Below are positions 1 to 7,178 of a stretch of 64,000 bases of DNA, piece by piece. The stretch is from Thalassovita mangrovi (GTDB lineage: Bacteria > Pseudomonadota > Alphaproteobacteria > Rhodobacterales > Rhodobacteraceae): assembly GCF_009857745.1 (NCBI RefSeq), contig NZ_WWEN01000010.1, forward strand, positions 109,029 to 173,028. Reading direction: 5' to 3'. Both the position numbers and the translations under genes were made by a program. Below the pieces are notes generated by a model. That model was not told the origin of the DNA. It ran no database searches and worked only from the letters and a program-made list of their open reading frames with translations. Positions within the stretch are counted from its first letter, which is position 1; the number at the start of each line of letters is the position of its first letter.

Positions 1-61
1 CCTTCCGCAGATAGTTATGTCTTGTTACAAACCGCCCATGTCTGATCTGGGAGGAAAACAG

Positions 62-1354
62 ATGTCGCACCCCCTCGTATTGATTGCCGGCGGCGGCATT
101 GGCGGGCTGTCGCTTGCGCTGACGCTGCAACAGATCGGCGTCCCCTGCCTTGTGTTCGAGGCTGTGCAGGAATTGCGCCCGCTGGGCGTGGGCATCAACA
201 TCCAGCCCAACGCGGTGCGCGAGCTTTATGACCTCGGCATCGGGGCCGACGATCTTGATCAGGTCGGCGTTCCGGCCAGGGAATGGGCGCTGGTCGGGCT
301 GAACGGCAACGACATCTATTCCGAACCGCGCGGCGAATTGGCCGGTTACAACTGGCCGCAATACGCGGTGCATCGCGGCAAGTTCCACATGCTGCTTTAC
401 GCCAAATTCGTAGAACGCGCAGGCAAAGACGCGGTGCGGCTGGGCCAGCGCGTCACCGGTTACGAAAACAACGCCGACGGCAGCGTGACGGCGATTATTG
501 AGCACACCGACGGCACGGTGACGCGCGAGACCGGCGCGATCCTGATCGGCGCCGACGGCATCCATTCGGCGGTGCGCGCGCAGATGCATCCCGACCAACC
601 CCCGATCCACTGGGGCGGCGCGGTGATGTGGCGCGGCACCACTTTGACCAAACCGATCCGCACCGGGTCTTCCTTCGTCGGCCTGGGCACGCATAAGCAC
701 CGGATGGTGATCTATCCGATTTCGCATCCCGACCCGGACACCGGACTGGCGCAGGTCAACTGGATCGCCGAGGTCACCTATGACGATCCCTCGGCGCATG
801 AAACCACCGGCTGGTTCCGGCAGGTGGAGCTGTCGGATTTCGCGCATCATTTCGACGGCTGGGAATATGACTGGCTGAACGTGCCCGAACTGCTGCGCGG
901 CGCCGAGGTGGCGTACGAGAACCCGATGATCGACCGCGACCCGGTGCCGACCTGGCGCGACGGCGCGGTGGCTTTGATGGGCGACGCGGCGCATGCGATG
1001 TACCCGACCGGGTCGAACGGCGCCAGCCAGGCGGTGATCGACGCGCGCGAACTGGGCGCAGCTATGCTGGAACACGGGGTGACGGCGGAGGCGTTGCAGG
1101 CCTATGACGACAAGCTCTGTGGCCCGGTGTCGGAACTGATCCTGCGCAACCGCGGCGCAGGACCGTTCGGATTACTGAACATGGTCGACGACCGCTGCGG
1201 CGGCGAATTCGACAATATCGACGACGTGATCCCGGCCGAGGAACGCGCCGAGTTCATGGCCAAGTACAAGGCCGCCGCGGGCTTCGCCATCGAGAAGCTG
1301 AACAATGCCGACCGGATGATCCCCGAAGGCGCGAAGGTCACGAAAGACGCCTGA
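62..1354 (+). CDS. FAD-dependent aromatic-ring monooxygenase (salicylate hydroxylase-like)
   Basis: Probable class A flavoprotein monooxygenase of 430 residues, using FAD and NAD(P)H to hydroxylate an aromatic or similar substrate that cannot be named from sequence. The N-terminal Rossmann motif GGGIGG follows the first strand, the middle carries GADGIHSAVR (DG motif for both nucleotides), and the C-terminal part has LMGDAAHAMYPTGSNG, the GD motif contacting the FAD ribityl chain. I chose the ATG at 62 because GGGAGGAAAACAG lies just before it; an in-frame start at 17 would add 15 residues lacking family similarity. It stands alone and is followed by a strong hairpin terminator. Confidence 0.85.
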   Translation: MSHPLVLIAGGGIGGLSLALTLQQIGVPCLVFEAVQELRPLGVGINIQPNAVRELYDLGIGADDLDQVGVPAREWALVGLNGNDIYSEPRGELAGYNWPQYAVHRGKFHMLLYAKFVERAGKDAVRLGQRVTGYENNADGSVTAIIEHTDGTVTRETGAILIGADGIHSAVRAQMHPDQPPIHWGGAVMWRGTTLTKPIRTGSSFVGLGTHKHRMVIYPISHPDPDTGLAQVNWIAEVTYDDPSAHETTGWFRQVELSDFAHHFDGWEYDWLNVPELLRGAEVAYENPMIDRDPVPTWRDGAVALMGDAAHAMYPTGSNGASQAVIDARELGAAMLEHGVTAEALQAYDDKLCGPVSELILRNRGAGPFGLLNMVDDRCGGEFDNIDDVIPAEERAEFMAKYKAAAGFAIEKLNNADRMIPEGAKVTKDA

Positions 1355-1365
1355 GACGAAAATGC

Positions 1366-1395
1366 AGGCCGGGCTTCAGCCCGGCCTATCGTTTT
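1366..1395 (+). terminator. Intrinsic terminator of the flavin monooxygenase gene
   Basis: Perfect inverted repeat AGGCCGGGCT / AGCCCGGCCT followed by ATCGTTTT, 12 bases after the stop codon. The stem resembles the GTAGGCCGGGC hairpins found at 49513 and 57858. Confidence 0.7.
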
Positions 1396-1406
1396 CCCGC
1401 CAAGAC

Positions 1407-1859
1407 TCATGCCCCGCGCGCCGGGCGGCGAAGCTTGCCTTTCATGCGCAACCCGTCGCGCATGTTGAGGCTGAGCAGCGTGATGTTTGCCGCCCCCGCC
1501 AACAGCTCAAGCGCCTGCACGGCATAGAACGCCGTGTCGAATTCCCCCGCCTGCGCCTTGAAGGACAAGAAGAGCGCCGAGGGGACCAGGATCAGGATGC
1601 CGTTGGCGGCGATGAACGGCATCCGTTTCTTCTTGCGCGCCACCAGCGGCCCGCGCCAGGTCTTGCCCAGGCGCTGCCCCGAAAGCGCGACGGTCATCAG
1701 CGCCGGGATCAGGATCAGGAAGCCCCAGGGGACCAGCGCCTTGACCATGGTGACGGTCGCCGCGCCGGCGAAGAGTTCGGACAAGGCGGTCGAGAGCCAG
1801 AAGCCCAGGATCATCAGCAGGGCAAGTGTGCCTGCGACAGGGTGAAGGATCTTGGTCAT
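1407..1859 (-). CDS. Small four-helix membrane protein, MarR-linked
   Basis: Unrecognised protein of 150 residues. About four hydrophobic segments are visible: residues 7-30, 38-60, 84-102 and 112-130, the second and third separated by a basic stretch (GKTWRGPLVARKKKR), so it is likely an inner-membrane protein. The basic C-terminus (MKGKLRRPARGA) probably faces the cytoplasm. The gene is divergent from a MarR regulator, and the 68-bp gap carries a matched pair of 12-bp operator-like palindromes, so it is probably the regulator's target. Function unknown; a small exporter accessory or stress membrane protein would fit MarR control, but this is inference. Confidence 0.7.
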   Translation of the reverse strand: MTKILHPVAGTLALLMILGFWLSTALSELFAGAATVTMVKALVPWGFLILIPALMTVALSGQRLGKTWRGPLVARKKKRMPFIAANGILILVPSALFLSFKAQAGEFDTAFYAVQALELLAGAANITLLSLNMRDGLRMKGKLRRPARGA

Positions 1860-1889
1860 GAGCGTATTCCATCCGTTTCATGATTTTGT

Positions 1890-1923
1890 ATAGCAAGCTA
1901 TATATTATTGCATAGCTTGCTAT
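1890..1923. promoter_or_regulatory. Probable MarR operator pair
   Basis: ATAGCAAGCTAT (1890-1901) and its exact reverse complement ATAGCTTGCTAT (1912-1923), centres 22 bp apart, about two helical turns. They lie between a divergent membrane-protein gene and a MarR gene. The second copy ends 19 bases before the ATG at 1943, so binding would cover the regulator's own promoter or translation start. Confidence 0.7.
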
Positions 1924-1927
1924 TCAA

Positions 1928-2389
1928 GTGGTAGAAACCGACATGGAATTCAGGAAAAACCAATCGGCGGGGTTTCTCGTCAACCACGTCGCCCGCATCT
2001 TCGCGCGCGGCCTTGCGGCGCGGATCAAACCGCTGGGTCTGACCACCGGCGTTTTCCCGGCGCTGCTGGAGCTGTGGGAAAAGGACGGGCTGACGCAAAA
2101 GCAACTGGTCGTCCGGCTGGATATCGAACAGGCGACCATGGCCAACACGCTGGCGCGGATGGAACGCGACGGGCTGATCACCCGCAAGCCGGACGAAAAC
2201 GACCGGCGCTCGCAACGGATCTGGCTGACCGACCGGGCGCGCGGCATGCAAGGGGCCGCTATCGCTGCGGCGATGGACGAAAACGCCGCGGCGCTTGCGG
2301 GGCTTTCCGAGGCGGAACAGCGCCAGTTCGTCGCCTTGCTGCAAAAGGTGGTCGAAACCGGCGGGAAGAAGGACGGCAGTGAAAGCTGA
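1928..2389 (+). CDS. MarR-family transcriptional regulator
   Basis: Winged-helix dimeric regulator of 153 residues, or 148 if the ATG at 1943 (MEFRKNQSAG) is used; the first start is GTG and lies only 4 bases after the operator, so 1943 is plausible. The recognition part reads LTQKQLVVRLDIEQATMANTLARMERDGLITR, followed by the wing DENDRRSQRIWLTD typical of MarR. It probably represses itself and the divergent membrane-protein gene through the palindromes at 1890-1923. The inducing ligand cannot be guessed. Confidence 0.88.
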   Translation: MVETDMEFRKNQSAGFLVNHVARIFARGLAARIKPLGLTTGVFPALLELWEKDGLTQKQLVVRLDIEQATMANTLARMERDGLITRKPDENDRRSQRIWLTDRARGMQGAAIAAAMDENAAALAGLSEAEQRQFVALLQKVVETGGKKDGSES

Positions 2390-2508
2390 AATCCGCAGCA
2401 TCGCGGCACCACCGCAGGTCCGGTTCACAACCGCCTGTTGTCAAAGCTTGCAAGGCTGTTCAGGCTCAAGAAGAGTGCCTTCCGGGGCGCGCGCTGAGGC
2501 AATGAGAA

Positions 2509-2964
2509 ATGGCTATCGGTTCAGCACAGGATCAGTTCCGCTTTGAAAGCGCCAGCGTCGCGGATGCAGAACGCCTTGCCGCCATTCGCGTCGAAGCGAT
2601 GCGCCCGAGCCTGGAAGCCGTCGGGCGGTTTGACCCGGAACGCGCCAGGGCCCGTTTCCTGGACAGCTTCGATGCCGCCGATACCAAGATCATTCATGCG
2701 GGCAATGCGGTTGTCGGTTTCTTTGTCGTCCGCAGACGGGCCGATCACTTCTATCTCGATCACCTCTATGTCACCCCGGGGTTTCAGGGCCGGGGCATCG
2801 GCCGGTATGTCATCGACGATCTGAAGGCCGAGGCGCGCGCAGCCACCCTGCCGATCCGGCTGATGGCGCTGAACGGCAGCCCCGCGAACGGGTTCTACCG
2901 CTCCTGCTGTTTCGAAGCCGTTTCGGCGGATGCGCTGGATACCCTCTATGAATGGGTGCCCTGA
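2509..2964 (+). CDS. GNAT-family N-acetyltransferase
   Basis: Single-domain acetyl-CoA-dependent acyltransferase of 151 residues. The motif-A stretch YLDHLYVTPGFQGRGIGRYVIDDL contains the pyrophosphate-binding Q-x-x-G-x-G/A loop (QGRGIG), and the following ALNGSPANGFYRSCCFEAV matches motif B, where the Tyr often acts as general acid. The length is normal for a stand-alone GNAT. The substrate is unknown and neighbours give no clue. The start is the ATG preceded by GAGGCAATGAGAA. Confidence 0.85.
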   Translation: MAIGSAQDQFRFESASVADAERLAAIRVEAMRPSLEAVGRFDPERARARFLDSFDAADTKIIHAGNAVVGFFVVRRRADHFYLDHLYVTPGFQGRGIGRYVIDDLKAEARAATLPIRLMALNGSPANGFYRSCCFEAVSADALDTLYEWVP

Positions 2965-2988
2965 CGCGGATGGTTGCTGAGCCGACCG

Positions 2989-3034
2989 TAGGGTGGAAAA
3001 AGCGGCGCGATCCATCGCAGATGTTCTCCTACGT
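2989..3034. repeat. Degenerate GTAGGGTGG-type intergenic repeat
   Basis: The stretch begins GTAGGGTGGAAAAAGCGGCG and runs to the end of the next gene, ending ...TCTCCTACG. I recall similar GTAGGGTGGA(T/A)AA-type intergenic repeats from other Rhodobacterales genomes; this is from memory and was not checked. It shares only its first eight to nine bases with the element at 56781. Confidence 0.35.
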
Positions 3035-3388
3035 AAACCGCTCCTGTTCATCCGGCCATATCCAGATTTTCTCATCGGCTAGGATCGCGGCCACCACGGC
3101 TTCGCCACGCTCTCGCGTGCTGGGGCTTTCACCGAGCCCCATATGCTGTGTTTCAATCTCAACGAGGTATTCGACAACCTGCGCGCCGGGTATTCCTCTT
3201 CGCAGCTGAGAAGCTGCTGAAATCAGGTAATTGTCATATTCGTCGGCGAAACGCCGGTTGGCTTCGTCATCCCATTTGCCAGAGCGGATGCTACCCGAAC
3301 TCAACAAGCCGATCGGATCCCATAGCTCCCAGCCAATATCGCGCAGCTTCGACAGCCTGACCCTCGGTTGCGGTGAAATCTTCGTCAT
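3029..3388 (-). CDS. Hypothetical protein
   Basis: Unrecognised soluble protein of 119 residues, rich in charged and aromatic residues, with a Trp-rich N-terminal part (RDIGWELWDPIGLL) and an acidic helix (WDDEANRRFADEYDNYLISAA). There is no signal peptide or membrane segment. I chose the ATG at 3388 because the protein-like composition begins there; a GTG at 3430 preceded by GGGGAACA is an alternative that would add a Cys-rich 14-residue extension. No operon partner: it sits between GNAT and hemC on the opposite strand to GNAT. Confidence 0.6.
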   Translation of the reverse strand: MTKISPQPRVRLSKLRDIGWELWDPIGLLSSGSIRSGKWDDEANRRFADEYDNYLISAASQLRRGIPGAQVVEYLVEIETQHMGLGESPSTRERGEAVVAAILADEKIWIWPDEQERFT

Positions 3389-3481
3389 TTTTCTACAGCG
3401 GTGAATACAGCATCCCGCCACTCTACGCACTGTTCCCCTATCCGGGAAGGGCCCATGGCATAACTAGGGGACAAGCCCCGC

Positions 3482-4438
3482 TCACCGCCAGCTGAAGAAA
3501 TCCGGCCCCGCCTGTTCCAGCATGTCCTTGGCCATCTGGCGGCCAAGTTCGGCGCCGTCCTCGATGGAGCAGCTGCGGTCCTCGGCGATCACCTCGGACC
3601 CGTCGGGGCGCAGCACCTCGCCGCGCAGGCGCAGCGTATTGCCATCGAGTTCCGCCAGCCCGGCAATCGGGGTTTCGCAGGACCCGTCGAGCGCCGCCAG
3701 GAAGGCCCGTTCCGCCGCCAGCCGCTGGCCGGTCTGCCCATCATGGATCGCCGACAGCATCTCGGCCGCGCGGCTGTCATCCGCGCGCCGCTCGATGCCG
3801 ATCGCGCCCTGCGCAACCGCCGGCAGCATGTAATCCGGATCGATGGCCGAGCGCGCCACATCGGCCATGCCCAACCGGTTCAGCCCCGCCATGGCGAGGA
3901 AGGTCGCGTCAGCCACCCCGTCTTCGAGCTTCTGCATCCGGGTCTGCACGTTGCCGCGGAATTCGCCCACTTTCAGATGCGGAAACCGGTTCAGCAGTTG
4001 CGCCCGGCGGCGCAGCGAGGACGAGCCGAGCAAGGCGCCCTCGGGCAGGTCCTGCAAGGTTTCGTATTTCAGCGACACGAAGGCGTCGCGCACGTCTTCG
4101 CGCGGCAGGTAGCAATCCAACAGCAGCCCCTCGGGCTGTTCCACCGGCATGTCCTTCATCGAATGCACCGCGATATCGATGGCGCCCGAGATCATCGCCT
4201 CTTCGATTTCCTTGGTGAACAACCCCTTGCCACCGATTTCCTTCAGCGGCTTGTCCGCCGCGATCAGCGCGCGGTTGTCGCCGGTGGTCTTGATCACCAC
4301 GATTTCGAACGCCTCTTCGGGCAGGTCGAAAGCGGCGGACAGGCGCGCGCGCGTTTCATAGGCCTGCGCCAGCGCAAGCGGGGAACCACGGGTGCCGATT
4401 TTCAGCGGCGAAGCGGGGGTGGGAAGGGTCAAAGTCAT
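3482..4438 (-). CDS. hemC: Hydroxymethylbilane synthase (porphobilinogen deaminase)
   Basis: Condenses four porphobilinogens into hydroxymethylbilane, the linear tetrapyrrole precursor of heme, siroheme and corrins, in the cytosol. It has 318 residues, the normal size. The N-terminus KIGTRGSPLALAQA, the middle EEAMISGAIDIAVHSMKDMPVEQP and LLGSSSLRRRAQLL are diagnostic, and FLAALDGSCETPIAG contains the Cys that carries the dipyrromethane cofactor. The ATG at 4438 gives the usual N-terminus; the upstream in-frame codons at 4474 look non-coding. It is divergent from hemE, two steps further along the same pathway, with about 140 bp between. Confidence 0.96.
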   Translation of the reverse strand: MTLTLPTPASPLKIGTRGSPLALAQAYETRARLSAAFDLPEEAFEIVVIKTTGDNRALIAADKPLKEIGGKGLFTKEIEEAMISGAIDIAVHSMKDMPVEQPEGLLLDCYLPREDVRDAFVSLKYETLQDLPEGALLGSSSLRRRAQLLNRFPHLKVGEFRGNVQTRMQKLEDGVADATFLAMAGLNRLGMADVARSAIDPDYMLPAVAQGAIGIERRADDSRAAEMLSAIHDGQTGQRLAAERAFLAALDGSCETPIAGLAELDGNTLRLRGEVLRPDGSEVIAEDRSCSIEDGAELGRQMAKDMLEQAGPDFFSWR

Positions 4439-4579
4439 GCGCCTAGGCTTAGACGCGGTTCGGACCGGAAACAAGCGCGATAAGCGCCCCGCCCTGCGGC
4501 CTTTGGTTCCTCTTTCGCCTCAAAGCTTGACATCCGGCGCCCAGAAGGGGACGAACCCTGTCAAGCGAAAGGAAACCCT

Positions 4580-5614
4580 ATGTCCGAGCAGAAACTGATG
4601 CTGCGCGCCCTTGCGGGCGAAACCCTGCCCACCCCGCCGATCTGGATGATGCGCCAGGCGGGCCGTTACCTGCCCGAATACCGCGCCACCCGCGCGCAGG
4701 CCGGGGATTTCCTGTCACTGTGCTACAACAGCGACCTAGCCGCCGAAGTGACGCTGCAGCCGATCCGCCGCTATGGCTTCGACGCGGCGATCCTGTTCGC
4801 CGACATCCTGCTGCTGCCGCAGGCTTTGGGCGCCGATCTGTGGTTCGTCACCGGCGAGGGCCCGCGCCTGTCCACCACCACGACCGAGGCGGAACTGGCC
4901 GCGCTGAAGGACAAGGATGCGATCCACGAGGTGCTGAATCCGGTCTATGAAACCGTCCGTATCCTGTCAGGCGAGCTGCCGAAGGAAACCACGCTGATCG
5001 GCTTCGCCGGCGCGCCCTGGACCGTGGCGACCTACATGATCGCCGGACGCGGCACCAAGGATCAGGGCCCGGCGCATGCGCTGAAGGCGGAAAACCGCGC
5101 CGTGTTCGAAGGCATCATCGACCTGCTGACCGCAGGCACCATCGAATACCTGTCGAAACAGATCGAAGCCGGGGCCGAGGTGGTGAAGCTGTTCGACAGC
5201 TGGGCCGGTTCGTTGAAGGGCGAGGATTTCGACCGTTACGCGCTGGAACCCACGAAGAAGATCATCGCGGAACTGAAGGCCCGCCACCCGGGCATCCCCG
5301 TCATCGCCTTCCCGCGTGAAGCGGGCGACAAATATATCGGCTTCGCCAAGGCGACCGGCGCCGATTGCGTCGCCGTCGACGACAGCGTGACCGCCGAATG
5401 GGCCGCCGAACATGTGCAGGTCGATGGCTGCGTGCAGGGCAACCTGGCGTCGCGCCACATGGTCACCGGCGGGCAGGAGCTGATCGACGAGACCCGCCGC
5501 ATCGTGAAGGCGTTTTCCAAGGGTCCGCATATCTTCAACCTGGGCCACGGCATCACCCCGGACGCCGATCCCGACAATGTGCAGCTGATGATCGACACGG
5601 TGCGCAACGGCTAA
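4580..5614 (+). CDS. hemE: Uroporphyrinogen decarboxylase
   Basis: Decarboxylates the four acetate side chains of uroporphyrinogen III to give coproporphyrinogen III. It has 344 residues. The N-terminal signature [17 protein letters not shown] is complete, and [16 protein letters not shown] and the C-terminal [16 protein letters not shown] are both typical. A good ribosome site (GAAAGGAAACC) precedes the ATG. A TTGACA hexamer at 4527 is present, but no convincing -10 box lies 16-18 bp after it. Divergent from hemC. Confidence 0.97.
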   Translation: MSEQKLMLRALAGETLPTPPIWMMRQAGRYLPEYRATRAQAGDFLSLCYNSDLAAEVTLQPIRRYGFDAAILFADILLLPQALGADLWFVTGEGPRLSTTTTEAELAALKDKDAIHEVLNPVYETVRILSGELPKETTLIGFAGAPWTVATYMIAGRGTKDQGPAHALKAENRAVFEGIIDLLTAGTIEYLSKQIEAGAEVVKLFDSWAGSLKGEDFDRYALEPTKKIIAELKARHPGIPVIAFPREAGDKYIGFAKATGADCVAVDDSVTAEWAAEHVQVDGCVQGNLASRHMVTGGQELIDETRRIVKAFSKGPHIFNLGHGITPDADPDNVQLMIDTVRNG

Positions 5615-5630
5615 GCCGCCATCGCGTGAC

Positions 5631-5655
5631 GGACGTCCCGGACTGCGGGACGTCC
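5631..5655 (+). terminator. Possible terminator hairpin after hemE
   Basis: Perfect 9-bp inverted repeat GGACGTCCC / GGGACGTCC with a 7-base loop, between convergent hemE and the DUF2938 gene. No T-run follows on either strand, so it may be only a transcript-stabilising hairpin. Confidence 0.4.
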
Positions 5656-5674
5656 GGCAATGACAACCAATGCC

Positions 5675-6163
5675 TCAGCCCAGGGCGGACCAGCACAGCG
5701 CGGTCAGCCATATTCCCGCCCCGAAGCTCAGATGCGCCAACAGGCTTCTCAGCCGCGCTAGACCGGGCCATGGCATGCGCCGTGCCGCCAGCCCGGCGCC
5801 CATGCCCGGCTGCAGGATCAGAAACGGCGCCAGCACGGTCAGCGCGCCGAAGTCCAGCGCCGCACCGGGATCGGGCGCAGCAAGCCATCCCGCCCCGGCC
5901 CAGGACAGGAAGGCGAGCGCGAACACCACCCCCGTCAGGTAATGGATGCCCCAGCCGATCACCTTTTCGCCCCGGACCGCCGGGCTGGACGTGATCGGGC
6001 GATGAACAAAACGGCCCCGCGTCAGATAGGCGGCCCAGCGCCCTACAAGGGCGTAATCGAGCGGCTGAACGCCCAAAGCCTGTTTCAGGATCAGGGCGAC
6101 ACTATCCATGATCAGGGTGGCACCGATGCCGACAACGAAACCGTCCAGAAGCAGCTCAGCCAT
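5675..6163 (-). CDS. DUF2938 family membrane protein
   Basis: Inner-membrane protein of 162 residues with about four hydrophobic segments. The pattern MAELLLDGFVVGIGATLIMD at the start, GRWAAYLTRGRF, GWGIHYLTGVVFA and LQPGMGAGLAARRMPWPG fits the DUF2938 family, whose function is unknown. AGGAGGCGCGGGAAA before the ATG at 6163 settles the start. The gene is read away from a MerR regulator and has a MerR-type promoter with a 19-bp spacer (6326-6356), so it is likely the regulated target. A possible small ORF (6156-6287) overlaps its start. Confidence 0.8.
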   Translation of the reverse strand: MAELLLDGFVVGIGATLIMDSVALILKQALGVQPLDYALVGRWAAYLTRGRFVHRPITSSPAVRGEKVIGWGIHYLTGVVFALAFLSWAGAGWLAAPDPGAALDFGALTVLAPFLILQPGMGAGLAARRMPWPGLARLRSLLAHLSFGAGIWLTALCWSALG

Positions 6164-6287
6164 TTTCCCGCGCCTCCTGTCCGGGGGCCGCACGGAATGC
6201 GGTTTCCATTGCAAAGCCCGCCGCTGGAACGGCACAAGCCGGTCGCTGCGGGACAAGCGGGGGGATGGTGGTATTCGGAAGGGTCAT
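6156..6287 (-). CDS. Possible short upstream ORF overlapping the DUF2938 gene
   Basis: Potential 43-codon ORF starting at ATG 6287 after GGAGTATGAGGCC and stopping 8 bases inside the DUF2938 gene, whose own strong ribosome site lies within it. The peptide is Pro/Ala-rich (TTIPPLVPQRPACAVP) without recognisable features. It may be a translationally coupled leader or just leader RNA. Confidence 0.3.
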   Translation of the reverse strand: MTLPNTTIPPLVPQRPACAVPAAGFAMETAFRAAPGQEARENG

Positions 6288-6325
6288 GGCCTCATACTCC
6301 GTTGACTTTCGCATGAGGGGACGCA

Positions 6326-6356
6326 GATACAACTTCAAGCCAACTTGAAGTCAACA
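6326..6356 (-). promoter_or_regulatory. MerR-type promoter and operator for the DUF2938 gene
   Basis: On the minus strand TTGACT is followed after 19 bp by TATCTG. The spacer holds the inverted repeat ACTTCAAG-CCAA-CTTGAAGT (6332-6351). A 19-bp spacer with the dyad between -35 and -10 is the hallmark of MerR-regulated promoters, in which the activator untwists DNA to realign the boxes. The flanking divergent gene encodes a MerR protein. Confidence 0.75.
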
Positions 6357-6358
6357 GC

Positions 6359-6751
6359 ATGATCGACATTTCCGAACTGTCCCGCCGCAGCGGATTTCCC
6401 GCCTCGAAACTGCGCTACTACGAAGAGATCGGGCTGATCCGGTCGTCGGGGCGCAAGGGGCTGAAACGGCTGTACGAAGAGGAGGTGACGGTGCGCCTGG
6501 CGCTGATTTCTCTGGGGCAAAGCGCGGGGTTCCCGCTGGCGGAGATCCGCGCGCTGATCGGCGCCGAGGGGCGGCCCGCCCTGGACCGCGCCGCGCTTGC
6601 GCAGAAGGCGGATGCGCTGGACGATCAGATCAAGCAACTGACCGTGCTGCGGGACGGCATTCGCCACATCATGACCTGCTCTGCGGAAAGCCACCTGGAT
6701 TGCCCACGCTTCCGGCGCATCATGCGCGTGGCCCTGAAGCGGCGGACCTGA
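6359..6751 (+). CDS. MerR-family transcriptional regulator
   Basis: Regulator of 130 residues. The N-terminal winged helix IDISELSRRSGFPASKLRYYEEIGLI is classic MerR, followed by a wing (GLKRLYEEEVTVRLALI) and a dimerisation coiled coil around residues 80-108 (ALAQKADALDDQIKQL). The C-terminal stretch TCSAESHLDCPRFRRI has two Cys and a His (C-x6-H-x-x-C) that could bind a metal or sense redox, as in several MerR subfamilies; which ligand cannot be told. The ATG lies just beyond the operator dyad with no clear ribosome site. Divergent from the DUF2938 gene. Confidence 0.88.
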   Translation: MIDISELSRRSGFPASKLRYYEEIGLIRSSGRKGLKRLYEEEVTVRLALISLGQSAGFPLAEIRALIGAEGRPALDRAALAQKADALDDQIKQLTVLRDGIRHIMTCSAESHLDCPRFRRIMRVALKRRT

Positions 6752-6767
6752 GAAACGCCCGGCCCGG

Positions 6768-7145
6768 TCAGGGCGCCTTGGCGCGGGTGGCGGTTTCGAG
6801 CGCCGTCAGCAGGTCGGCTTCCAGGAAGGGTTTCGCCAGCGTCGCCGCCGCGCCCATGAACCCGGCGACATCCAGATAGCTCGACGTGGCCTTGCGGCCG
6901 CCGCCGGACATGGCGACGATCGGCAGGTCGGGGAATTCCTGCAGGATTTCCCGGATGGTTTCGATGCCTTCCTTTTCCGGCATGACCAGATCGGTGATGA
7001 CGATATCGAAGGGCGTCGCGCGTTGTTTCGCGATCCCCTCGCCCCCGTTTCTGGCAACGGTCACGGCATGGCCATGCCGTTCGAGCATGTGCGAGATCGT
7101 GAAGCGCACATCATCTTCGTCGTCGATTACCAGAATTCGGGCCAT
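6768..7145 (-). CDS. Single-domain response regulator (CheY-like receiver)
   Basis: Stand-alone receiver domain of 125 residues without an output domain. The acidic pocket is IDDEDD (D8, D9), the phospho-acceptor is D52 in VITDLVMP, S80 is in the switch position (AMSGGG) and K105 is in LAKPF. It lies 34 bases downstream of a large PAS histidine kinase on the same strand and is most likely its partner in a phosphotransfer system. With no DNA-binding or enzymatic part, it must signal through protein contact or pass phosphate on. Confidence 0.9.
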   Translation of the reverse strand: MARILVIDDEDDVRFTISHMLERHGHAVTVARNGGEGIAKQRATPFDIVITDLVMPEKEGIETIREILQEFPDLPIVAMSGGGRKATSSYLDVAGFMGAAATLAKPFLEADLLTALETATRAKAP

Positions 7146-7178
7146 ATATCGTTACTCCATTCCGACCGGATTCGTATT

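Noticed and set aside
4527-4555. hemE promoter from TTGACA at 4527
   Set aside because: The -35 hexamer is perfect, but the sequence 16-18 bp downstream (GACGAA) does not resemble a -10 box.
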